Shown piece after piece: positions 54,888-61,979 of a stretch of 64,000 nt of DNA. The stretch covers positions 124,001 to 188,000 of the forward strand of contig JBFMDH010000007.1 of assembly GCA_040754075.1 (NCBI GenBank). The letters are read 5' to 3'. Within the stretch, counting starts at the first letter, position 1, and each line of letters opens with the position of its first letter. A program made the translations under genes and the position numbers. Source of the stretch: Acidobacteriota bacterium (GTDB lineage: Bacteria; Acidobacteriota; Blastocatellia; UBA7656). Below the pieces are notes generated by a model, which saw only the letters and a list, made by a program, of their open reading frames with translations, was not told where the DNA came from and did no database searches.

Positions 54888-55655
54888 CTAGCTCTCCCTT
54901 TCTCCCTTTCTCCCTTTCTCTCCTTCGCCCGTTCTCCCCTTCTCGGAATGACGCGGTTTTGAATGGATATTCATCCACATCTGAGCAATTTCTCTGAGGG
55001 TTGAAAAGATATGACTGGCGCGAACTGTAGACCTGCCCGCCTGACGCGGATAATGGCGCACGCCGATTTCAACCAATTTCATTCCGTAGTAACGGGCTTT
55101 CGCGAGTATCTCGGCATCGACAAAAAATTTCTTCGATTCGATGGTCACGCGGTCAAAGACTTCACGGCGAAATAATTTAAACGCGCAATCAACATCTTTC
55201 ACATTGATACGAAATATCATGCGCACCAGCAGATTATAGCCCCAGGCTAATACCAGGCGGGTGAGCGGGTCAAAGCGATAGATGCGAAAACCGCAAACGA
55301 TGTCGGCGTTTTCAATAAGCGGCAACAGGTTTTTGATTTCCCGCACATCGAATTGATTATCTGAATCGGTATAAAAAACCAGTTGGTGACGGGCGCTGGT
55401 AAAGCCGCTCTTTAATGCCTGCGCATAGCCTTTGTTGGGCTGATGATGAATGACGCGAATGTGTTCGGGATTGGCAACCGCAAGTCTATCGACAATTTCC
55501 GGCGTCTGATCAACCGAACCGTCATCCACAATGATGACTTCCCAATCCGTAAGATTTAATGAGTCTAAAACCTCGACCATTCGCGTTGTCGCGATTTCAA
55601 TATTTTCCTCTTCGTTGTATGCAGGCAATACTGCGGAGATGGTGTTAAATGGCAT
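54888..55655 (-). CDS. GT2-family (DPM1-like) glycosyltransferase with repeat-encoded tail
   Basis: 255 residues. Motifs: SAVLPAYNEEENIEIATTRM, VIIVDDGSVDQTPEIVDRLA, the metal-binding VFYTDSDNQFDVREI, and FKLFRREVFDRVTIESKKFF, all as in polyprenyl-phosphate sugar synthases. The last 20 or so residues (SEKGRTGEGEKGRKGERES) are encoded by an 8-bp tandem repeat (54893-54940) and do not belong to the family fold; the stop lies 3 bases past the repeat. The AglD-like membrane protein follows. The pair may act as one enzyme with a membrane partner. Confidence 0.88.
   Translation of the reverse strand: MPFNTISAVLPAYNEEENIEIATTRMVEVLDSLNLTDWEVIIVDDGSVDQTPEIVDRLAVANPEHIRVIHHQPNKGYAQALKSGFTSARHQLVFYTDSDNQFDVREIKNLLPLIENADIVCGFRIYRFDPLTRLVLAWGYNLLVRMIFRINVKDVDCAFKLFRREVFDRVTIESKKFFVDAEILAKARYYGMKLVEIGVRHYPRQAGRSTVRASHIFSTLREIAQMWMNIHSKPRHSEKGRTGEGEKGRKGERES
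54893..54940. repeat. 8-bp tandem repeat at the 3' end of the GT2 gene
   Basis: Three exact units of TCTCCCTT (54893-54916) are followed by three imperfect units (TCTCTCCT, TCGCCCGT, TCTCCCCT). All lie in the GT2 coding sequence; the stop TAG is at 54888-54890. Because 8 is not a multiple of 3, gain or loss of a unit changes the reading frame. Confidence 0.85.
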
Positions 55656-55681
55656 CGAATATTTTTTGGATTCTTTCGTTG

Positions 55682-56788
55682 TTAATTTTCTTCGGCTTTG
55701 GTAATGCCTGATAAATCCGGCAAGGGAATTTTTTTAACGGCTCGCCTGTCATAAATTTTAATTGCCAGATTGAGTTTACCGGCTTCAAATTCATCCTCGG
55801 TCAATAAGCCTTTTTCCATTAAGCGATATTTTAAATTTGAGAAATCCGTTTCCACATTTTTTCTAATTGCCTCAATATCGGTCTTGTATTTCTCTTTGCC
55901 TTTCCAAATCAGCTTTTGAAAATCTCTGGCAACTAAATTCAAATCGTCCTGTGTGGTATCGAGCAAAGCGGCGAGATATTCAAGCGCCGCTTCATCTTTA
56001 TCCTGCAAATAAAAAGCGCGGTCGACGCTCACACGGCTAGTGGTTCCCGGCTCAAGAATCTGGCGCAGGTAAAAGACCGGGCGTTTTCCCGGCGCAATCA
56101 CCGTCGCGCCACGTTCCGCATTACCGGTCAAAGCGTAAATCGCGGTTGGCGGAAAGCCTTCGGGAATTTTTTTGAAATTATGGTGGTTGCCGCTGCCGAT
56201 GCTGCCGCCAAATCCATAACCTGGACTTTCATCATCCTGCACAGAAACAGAAGTTTCCAGGTGCAAATCCCGGAGTATTAACGCGGCAAATCCTTTTGCT
56301 TTACTTTCGCTGAGCAGATTGTGAGTCATCAGCCAGAAGATATCCGGGACAGCTTGGGTTTTGGCAATATCAAGTAAGACTTTTTGATTTTCCGCCGGAG
56401 ACAGTGCCAGAAGAATCAAGACTTGATGCGGATAGTGCGTATAGATTGGAACCAAGGCTTCTGCGGGTACGGTTGCATTCAATTGAACCAACGCATCAAG
56501 CGCCACGTTTGAGAAAGCAAATTCTTCATAATGATTCCGGTTCTCTCGGTCTGCGAGTAATTCAAGAAGCAACGGCGCTATCTCTTTCAAATTATGTTTG
56601 CCAATCAGATATGCTGCCCAGGCGCGTTCACTTATTGAAGATGAATTTGCCAACCGATAAATTTCATTCTTAATTTGTTCGGTTTGGGTATGGGGTTGGA
56701 ATTCGTTGCTGATTTGCTCCGGTCTATCCTGACCGAATGCAGTTCCCGTCAAAAGCACAAAAACCAAAAGCGCAAAGCAACTTTTCAT
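55682..56788 (-). CDS. Secreted HEAT-repeat-like protein, unknown function
   Basis: 368 residues with a signal peptide (1-19, ending AFGQ) and GGAGG about 7 bases before the ATG. Residues about 35-180 have helical pairs typical of HEAT-like repeats (RAWAAYLIGKHNLKEIAPLL, ALVQLNATVPAEALVPIY). The C-terminal region (about 180-368) is charged and helical, ending in a strand with IKIYDRRAVKKIPLPDL. I recognise no family. It is in line with the GT2 gene 26 bases downstream, so it may belong to the same operon. Function is unknown. Confidence 0.65.
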   Translation of the reverse strand: MKSCFALLVFVLLTGTAFGQDRPEQISNEFQPHTQTEQIKNEIYRLANSSSISERAWAAYLIGKHNLKEIAPLLLELLADRENRNHYEEFAFSNVALDALVQLNATVPAEALVPIYTHYPHQVLILLALSPAENQKVLLDIAKTQAVPDIFWLMTHNLLSESKAKGFAALILRDLHLETSVSVQDDESPGYGFGGSIGSGNHHNFKKIPEGFPPTAIYALTGNAERGATVIAPGKRPVFYLRQILEPGTTSRVSVDRAFYLQDKDEAALEYLAALLDTTQDDLNLVARDFQKLIWKGKEKYKTDIEAIRKNVETDFSNLKYRLMEKGLLTEDEFEAGKLNLAIKIYDRRAVKKIPLPDLSGITKAEEN

Positions 56789-56840
56789 CGCTTTACCTCC
56801 AATCTCATCTTTTGCACGGGTGAAATCATGAATCGAAATA

Positions 56841-57323
56841 TCAGGCTGGAATCTTTAACTGATTGTCATACCAATTATTCACGGCAGCAATAATTTCATC
56901 CAAAGATTTATTATCAAGAAATTTGAATTTACTCTTTTGATTTAATTTTAAAAGAGGCTGATTATCCGCCCCAAACGCAGGTTCTTTAATCCACCGATAA
57001 TAGCCTTCGTCCGTTTGCATATTAAAAATAAAGAGACACAACGGAAAAGGAATGTCTTTGGGAAAGGTAATTGGTTTCAAGTTAATCCTGAATTCATCCT
57101 GAGATGGCTTTAAGAGTTGAACTTTTTGGTGACCGGGTAATCTTTTTACTTCCACACCGAAAAATCTGCCGGTTGCTACTTGCCCATTTTTAATTTCAAC
57201 TAATAAGTCGAATCCATAATTATTGCTTTGCTCATGAATTTTCAAATCGTCCCTTCTCGTCAGATACACAGTCGCAAGCGCTTCGGCTCTTTTGGCTAGT
57301 AAAAAAGAGTTACTTTTCTCCAT
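56841..57323 (-). CDS. PD-(D/E)XK-type DUF4365-like protein, downstream member of a pair
   Basis: 160 residues from the ATG at 57323, with GGAG 8 bases upstream; an earlier start at 57347 would overlap the upstream gene by 20 bases and is less likely. Candidate nuclease residues: E14 in LAKRAEALA, D39 in NNYGFDLLVEI, and the E58-x-K60 pair in FFGVEVKRL. This spacing fits the PD-(D/E)XK restriction-endonuclease fold; DUF4365 is the closest named family I can think of. A helical C-terminal tail follows. Next to a related short protein and a toxin-antitoxin-like pair, it could serve in defence or DNA processing; this is inferred. Confidence 0.7.
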   Translation of the reverse strand: MEKSNSFLLAKRAEALATVYLTRRDDLKIHEQSNNYGFDLLVEIKNGQVATGRFFGVEVKRLPGHQKVQLLKPSQDEFRINLKPITFPKDIPFPLCLFIFNMQTDEGYYRWIKEPAFGADNQPLLKLNQKSKFKFLDNKSLDEIIAAVNNWYDNQLKIPA

Positions 57324-57327
57324 TGAA

Positions 57328-57813
57328 TTATCTCCGTCCAAGGTCATAAAATTTTGATCGCCCTTTATGCATTTTAGACTTTTTCCAATAATCTCTCACC
57401 TCCTCCCAAAGGAACTTTTGATTATCTTCATTGATTGGGAAATGCGTGGGCAAACTGGTCAAGCCTTTTTTCCACCGTTTCTTTGCAGAAAGAATAAAAC
57501 CTTTTTCTCCGACTTCATCTATGCCTACAACGTAAGTTGGCGCACAATATGAAGCTAAATTATTAAGTTCGTCCTTGCTGACTTTGATTTTAAGGCGATT
57601 GCCTTTTCTTGTATAACCGAGTCTTGTGGTTTTCACCTGAACGAAAAAGTATGCCGTCGTAATGCCACTACCTATTAATTCAATGATAAAGTCTATACCC
57701 GGCCATTTATCTCCTAAAAATTGAGGACGAAATAAATGATACTTCCTACCATAAGCTTTGGTAAGTAATACGATAAATAAGGATTCGCCTCTGGCTCCAA
57801 TTTCATTTGACAT
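57328..57813 (-). CDS. PD-(D/E)XK-type DUF4365-like protein, upstream member of a pair
   Basis: 161 residues. E10 in IGARGESLFI, D41 in PGIDFIIEL and Q59-x-K61 in FFVQVKTTRL form a candidate PD-(D/E)XK site, with Gln replacing the usual Asp/Glu of the last motif as in some Holliday-junction or restriction enzymes. The C-terminal half is basic, which suits nucleic-acid contact. The downstream gene (56841-57323) has the same arrangement with a canonical E-x-K, so the two are diverged paralogs and may form a heterodimer. No Shine-Dalgarno is seen at the ATG. Its function is not established. Confidence 0.7.
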   Translation of the reverse strand: MSNEIGARGESLFIVLLTKAYGRKYHLFRPQFLGDKWPGIDFIIELIGSGITTAYFFVQVKTTRLGYTRKGNRLKIKVSKDELNNLASYCAPTYVVGIDEVGEKGFILSAKKRWKKGLTSLPTHFPINEDNQKFLWEEVRDYWKKSKMHKGRSKFYDLGRR

Positions 57814-57901
57814 ATCAAACTTTAGCCAAAATAGATTCTATTTCAGGAAAGCTACCTCTGTAAGTCCTGCCGATTACTATTCCCAAATTCACAATTCACC
57901 T

Positions 57902-57982
57902 CTACTTCCAAATCATTCTAACCGAGATAACCGAGCGCGCGCAGACGTTCGCGGATTTCTTCACTGTCTTCGTCGCCCATCA
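57902..57982. repeat. 81-bp direct repeat, left copy (duplicated phosphatase-gene 3' end)
   Basis: 80 of 81 bases match 58671-58751. On the minus strand it encodes MGDEDSEEIRERLRALGYLG and a stop, the same tail as the phosphatase-fold gene at 58687, and it also includes 16 bases past that stop. It begins 5 bases after the DUF5615 gene stop. It is thus a fragment of the gene, separated from its body by the toxin-antitoxin-like cassette. Confidence 0.9.
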
Positions 57983-57986
57983 ATAC

Positions 57987-58334
57987 TTATAAAAACTCAA
58001 GGTGATTTCGCATTTCATCGGCGGTTTTCCTATCTACTAAACTCAATAAACGTTTCAACTGTTCTCCAACTGAGTATCGCTGACGATAAACTACAATAAT
58101 TCCGCCGTGTTCTCTTCCTTGACTCAGATAACTCTCATGAAGCCTGCAAAAATCTCCTACATTAAAAGTATAAAGTGTGCGCCCTTGAGCAGTGGCATAC
58201 TCAAGTTGAGATTCATCGGATTCGCCTACCATTCCTGCATCAAACACTGTTATAACATCAAGCCCGCGTGCACGAAGCCCTTGAACCAAGGCGTGCGACA
58301 TTGCATCTTCGTCAATGTATAACTTGATTCTCAT
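57987..58334 (-). CDS. DUF5615 PIN-like toxin-like protein
   Basis: 115 residues. The DUF5615 pattern is clear: LYIDEDAMSHALVQGLRARG with the acidic cluster D8-E9-D10, then DVITVFDAGMVGESDESQL, and GRTLYTFNVGDFCRLHESY. These are the acidic residues of a PIN-like RNase fold. Commonly paired with DUF433 proteins in toxin-antitoxin-like modules, as here. AGGGG lies just before the ATG. It is enclosed by an 81-bp direct repeat. Activity has not been shown for this copy. Confidence 0.85.
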   Translation of the reverse strand: MRIKLYIDEDAMSHALVQGLRARGLDVITVFDAGMVGESDESQLEYATAQGRTLYTFNVGDFCRLHESYLSQGREHGGIIVVYRQRYSVGEQLKRLLSLVDRKTADEMRNHLEFL

Positions 58335-58384
58335 AACCCCTACTACCTGGCTCTACTTCGTAAGATACATCCAACCTGAAACGG

Positions 58385-58660
58385 CTATGGTTTCTTAAAT
58401 TTTGTTTCTAACCCTTCAGCTTCTGCTCTTTCCGACTCTAAATCACTTTCGATTTCATCACGGTTGCTATGATAGTAAGCCAGGGCAGTATAAACCTGTG
58501 CCAGATTTAATTGGGGGTATTCGTCCGCGATTTCCTCAGCGTTCATGCCTCGCTTGTAAAGAGAGACAATTTGATTAACCGTGATGCGAGTGCCTTCAAC
58601 CCTTAACCGTCCCCCACATATATCTGCTGTTCTGACTAAGTTGGCTAATCCTACACTCAT
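58385..58660 (-). CDS. DUF433 antitoxin-like protein
   Basis: 91 residues. DUF433 signature: ICGGRLRVEGTRITVNQIVS, then RGMNAEEIADEYPQLNLAQV and TALAYYHSNRDEIE, a short helix-turn-helix-like fold seen in VapB-type antitoxins. The C-terminus is acidic and charged. AGGTG lies before the ATG. The DUF5615 partner starts 50 bases downstream, so they form one operon in the usual antitoxin-toxin order. The leader of this gene overlaps the end of the right-hand direct repeat. Confidence 0.87.
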   Translation of the reverse strand: MSVGLANLVRTADICGGRLRVEGTRITVNQIVSLYKRGMNAEEIADEYPQLNLAQVYTALAYYHSNRDEIESDLESERAEAEGLETKFKKP

Positions 58661-58670
58661 AATTTGTCAC

Positions 58671-58751
58671 CTACTTCCAAATCATTCTAACCGAGATAAC
58701 CGAGCGCGCGCAGACGTTCGCGGATTTCTTCACTGTCTTCGTCGCTCATCA
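58671..58751. repeat. 81-bp direct repeat, right copy (within the phosphatase gene)
   Basis: Spans the last 21 codons of the phosphatase-fold gene, its stop and 16 bases downstream. The left copy is at 57902-57982, 769 bases away. The single difference is C/T at 57977/58746. Confidence 0.9.
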
Positions 58752-60366
58752 CATCGACATCGCCTGAGCCAACATACACCGAAGCATCCGACCGTCGCAC
58801 AGGGGTTTGTCGCATATACTCTTCGGTAAAAATTTCTTCCAACACGCGACCGTCCATATCTGCGGGAACCTCTATGCCGAGGGTGTGCAAGATGGTCGGC
58901 GCATAATCGATGATGCGCGCTCCGGTGTATTGCACCCCTTGTCGCAAATTCGCGCCGCGTCCAATCATAATGCCGTGCATCCGATGGTCGCCGGAATTGC
59001 CATAGACCGGAGTGATGAATTTGTTCGAGGTCAAATCCAACGTGCCGAGCGGTTTGTTGGTCATATCGGTCGGCAGAAATTGAATGTCAGGCGCTTCTTC
59101 GGTATGCGCGCCGCTGTATAAATCTTCGGGTCGCCAGATGGGACCGATTAGCGGTTGTTGGGTTTGCGGGTCGATGAGGTTTCTTAGACGCGAAACGACA
59201 TCCTGCAACACCTGTTCGTATTCCGCGCCGGGTTCAACGATGCCGTGTTTTTCGCGCCCTTTCAGATTGATAAAAATTTGCCCGTAATTGCCTTTTGAAA
59301 AAGCTTTGGTGCGTGTCCAATCGACATCTTCAAGCGATAGCATTAAAGCATTCGCCAGCTTCATCAACTTTGAACGATTGGTAACGCCTACGGACAGCCG
59401 CAAATGCGCCAAGCCAAGTTTCATCGCCGCGCGATATCCCAAATCGGGCGTCAGTCCCAATTTGAACAAGGCTTTTTTCAAGCGCGTCATGGCATCGCGT
59501 TTTAAAACCAGCAGCCCTTCATCTATCAACCAGACGTTGAAGCAGAGAAATTTATGAATCGGGCCAAAGCCGTGATCCGACCCCATAAAAATCGTGGTGT
59601 CTGAATCAACCGCATCGAACAACGTTCCTAGTGTCGCGTCAACTGTGCGCCAGTATTCGCGTATGCGATCAATATGGGTGTCGTGCTCTTTTTGATTGAA
59701 GAATGGATGCGTTTTATCCAACACATGCCACAATTCATGTTGAAAGCGGTCGGTGCTCCAATAATGGGTGACAAAAACTTCCCAAGGGTAGTTTTGCATC
59801 AGATAAAGGTTGACTTTGGTCTTATACTCCAACTCTGTAAAAAACTGGTCGAGCATCTTATCGACATTGCCGGGCGCGTAAACTTCTGTGATGTAGAGTT
59901 GATAATCACCAAATTTCGATTCGATTTCCTGACGAAGGCTTGCGGGATAAGTGAAATCCTGGCGTCCGCGTGGGGTTAAAAAATCTGCGACCATCACGCC
60001 GTTGACCATATTCGGCGGATAAGTGACCGGCATATTGGTCACAATACCGGATTTGCCGAGATTGCCGAGCACGTCCCAAAACGGCAAGCCATCGCGTGTA
60101 CGTGAACTGATGGGAGTATCGGGGAGTTCGCCTGAACCTTTGCGGCGCAGTAAGAATTCCAGTACGCCATGCTTTCCGGGATTGGTGCCGGTGGCAAACG
60201 ACACCCAGGCGGTCGGGGTGATTGGCGGAATGGTGGTTTCAAGCGGTGAGCGTACCCCTTCACCAATGAATTTTTGCAGACGTGGCATCAAGCCTTGCTG
60301 CATTAACGGGTCGAGAACGTCAAATGTCGAGCCATCCAGCCCGATGAATAAAACCTTATTACTCAT
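58687..60366 (-). CDS. Alkaline-phosphatase-superfamily protein (type I PDE/NPP-like), copy 2
   Basis: 559 residues. Metal-site segments: LFIGLDGSTFDVLDPLMQQG, TTIPPITPTAWVSFATGTNP with the Thr nucleophile and GKHGVLEFLLRRKG, and FMGSDHGFGPIHKFLCFN. No signal peptide or membrane helix. It closely resembles the 555-residue protein at 41307-42974. The C-terminus ends EIRERLRALGYLG; this tail is also the part duplicated on the far side of the toxin-antitoxin-like cassette. Substrate is unknown; a phosphodiester-linked decoration of a glycan is a reasonable guess. There is no good Shine-Dalgarno at the ATG. Confidence 0.87.
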   Translation of the reverse strand: MSNKVLFIGLDGSTFDVLDPLMQQGLMPRLQKFIGEGVRSPLETTIPPITPTAWVSFATGTNPGKHGVLEFLLRRKGSGELPDTPISSRTRDGLPFWDVLGNLGKSGIVTNMPVTYPPNMVNGVMVADFLTPRGRQDFTYPASLRQEIESKFGDYQLYITEVYAPGNVDKMLDQFFTELEYKTKVNLYLMQNYPWEVFVTHYWSTDRFQHELWHVLDKTHPFFNQKEHDTHIDRIREYWRTVDATLGTLFDAVDSDTTIFMGSDHGFGPIHKFLCFNVWLIDEGLLVLKRDAMTRLKKALFKLGLTPDLGYRAAMKLGLAHLRLSVGVTNRSKLMKLANALMLSLEDVDWTRTKAFSKGNYGQIFINLKGREKHGIVEPGAEYEQVLQDVVSRLRNLIDPQTQQPLIGPIWRPEDLYSGAHTEEAPDIQFLPTDMTNKPLGTLDLTSNKFITPVYGNSGDHRMHGIMIGRGANLRQGVQYTGARIIDYAPTILHTLGIEVPADMDGRVLEEIFTEEYMRQTPVRRSDASVYVGSGDVDVMSDEDSEEIRERLRALGYLG

Positions 60367-60400
60367 AAACGAAAAACTATAGTAGACGAATTATTGAATA

Positions 60401-61873
60401 TCAACTGCGCGAATCTCTCAGCAATACCGCTTCTCGTTTGCCGTTTTTTATCAAGGCAACAAGCTGCTGCCATTTTTCCGAAATGCGGTTTAATTCGCGT
60501 TGGTCATAAAATCGCAAAGCCAGTAGCGCAAAGGGAAACATCAACGCGATACAGGCTTTGATGAGTCCGGTCAGCACCAGTAAGGTTTTGCGTGGCGAAG
60601 ACGCAATCGTAAAATCAATAGCATAAAACGACGCAATGATGATGCTGCCGATACCGAGGATCATAAAAACCCGTCGCCATTCATAGTGGACAGGAAAAAA
60701 CAGATTGGACACTGTGTAACGAATGATGCAGAAAAAGGCATAAGAAAGCAGAGTGGAAATGCTTGCGCCGATGCTGCCATAACGCGGAATTAACCAAAAA
60801 TTGAGCGCGATATTGAACAAGAGCGCGGCAATGGTCAATAGTGGACCATACAGCGTCCGTTTGCGTAAGGTGATGCCGACGTTCAGCACCCGCGACGCGC
60901 TATCGAGCACCACCGACAATGCCAGCAACGGCAGAATCGTCGGAAACAGGTAATAACTTCTATGAGCAAATAATAACAATCCATTGCCTGCCAGCGCCGC
61001 GACACCCAGTGCCAGAAACATACTGACGAAGACGATATAGGTCAGCACCCGCGAATAGTATTCATCGGCACCTTCTTCATTCATGACCTTAAAGCGCATC
61101 ACTGTCCAGACCTGTGAAAAAGGCATAATCGCCAGCGCCGTGACCGCGCCGGTAACATTGTTTGCCAGCGAATAAACCCCGACTTCGGTTTCGCCCGAAT
61201 AGCGCTCCAGAAAAAACCGGTCAATCATAATGAAGAGCGTCGAAGCGATGGCGCTGAAAATAAACGGCGAACCGAATGCCAGCAGGTCGCGTACTTCCTG
61301 AAATGAAAATTTCAGACTGAGATCGCGCCAGACCGCCACATAAAATATCGCTGTTTCAAACGCCACGCCGATTAATCGCCCGATTAAAACCATCTTCACA
61401 GAGGCTTCAACAAAATAGACCAGATAGCAGATCAAAGCGATTTGTACGATAAACGCGGTGATGTTCAACCCCGAATACCGTGCCGAATAAAATTTGGCGC
61501 GCAATATCGAATCGGGAATGATATTGATGACTTCAAAAAAACCGATGAGAAAAATCAATCGTAACAGGTCTGGACGTTGAGATTCGCCTGTGAATGCCCG
61601 CATAGCGATGTGCGGAGCCAACCAGTAGAGCACGGCGGTGAATAAGATTGTTGAGCACAGCAAAAAGATGAAGGTTGACCCGACGATGCGGTGGCGATGC
61701 TCAGGGTCTTCGGTATCGTAATAATGGCGAAAAAATGCCTGGTTTAATCCGAATTTTAAAACCACAGAGACCAGCGTGAGCGTCACCATCATCAACGCCA
61801 GAACGCCATACTCGCTGGCTCGCAGTTTGCGCGTATAGAGCGGAATCAGCAGCACGCCAAAGGCGCTGCTCAC
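60401..61873 (-). CDS. Polysaccharide/oligosaccharide flippase (Wzx/MVF superfamily), copy 2
   Basis: At least 490 residues and about 12 to 14 helices. The first standard start is a GTG at 61873, but the frame is open upstream for 20 more residues (with NTVKHTIIYSIGSF) that complete the first helix in the way seen in other flippases. The extended frame has no ATG, GTG or TTG near the AAAGGAG at 61945; the nearest plausible codon is an ATT at 61931-61933. Motifs: LIPLYTRKLRASEYGVLALM, FLERYSGETEVGVYSLANNV. It probably moves a lipid-linked glycan intermediate, and may serve a different unit than the flippase at 46775. Confidence 0.87.
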   Translation of the reverse strand: MSSAFGVLLIPLYTRKLRASEYGVLALMMVTLTLVSVVLKFGLNQAFFRHYYDTEDPEHRHRIVGSTFIFLLCSTILFTAVLYWLAPHIAMRAFTGESQRPDLLRLIFLIGFFEVINIIPDSILRAKFYSARYSGLNITAFIVQIALICYLVYFVEASVKMVLIGRLIGVAFETAIFYVAVWRDLSLKFSFQEVRDLLAFGSPFIFSAIASTLFIMIDRFFLERYSGETEVGVYSLANNVTGAVTALAIMPFSQVWTVMRFKVMNEEGADEYYSRVLTYIVFVSMFLALGVAALAGNGLLLFAHRSYYLFPTILPLLALSVVLDSASRVLNVGITLRKRTLYGPLLTIAALLFNIALNFWLIPRYGSIGASISTLLSYAFFCIIRYTVSNLFFPVHYEWRRVFMILGIGSIIIASFYAIDFTIASSPRKTLLVLTGLIKACIALMFPFALLALRFYDQRELNRISEKWQQLVALIKNGKREAVLLRDSRS

Positions 61874-61979
61874 AAAACTGCCGATGCTGTAAATTATCGT
61901 GTGTTTAACCGTATTTTTTATCTTGTCGTAAATCGTGGCGGCATCTCCTTTAATTGCGGATTGCAGGGCAGGCTCAAGC

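Noticed and set aside
54846-54978. Longer N-terminus for the AglD-like protein (44 extra residues)
   Set aside because: The extra part is translated from the GT2 coding sequence and its 8-bp repeat in another frame, and lacks family resemblance. It matters only if a fusion occurs by slippage.
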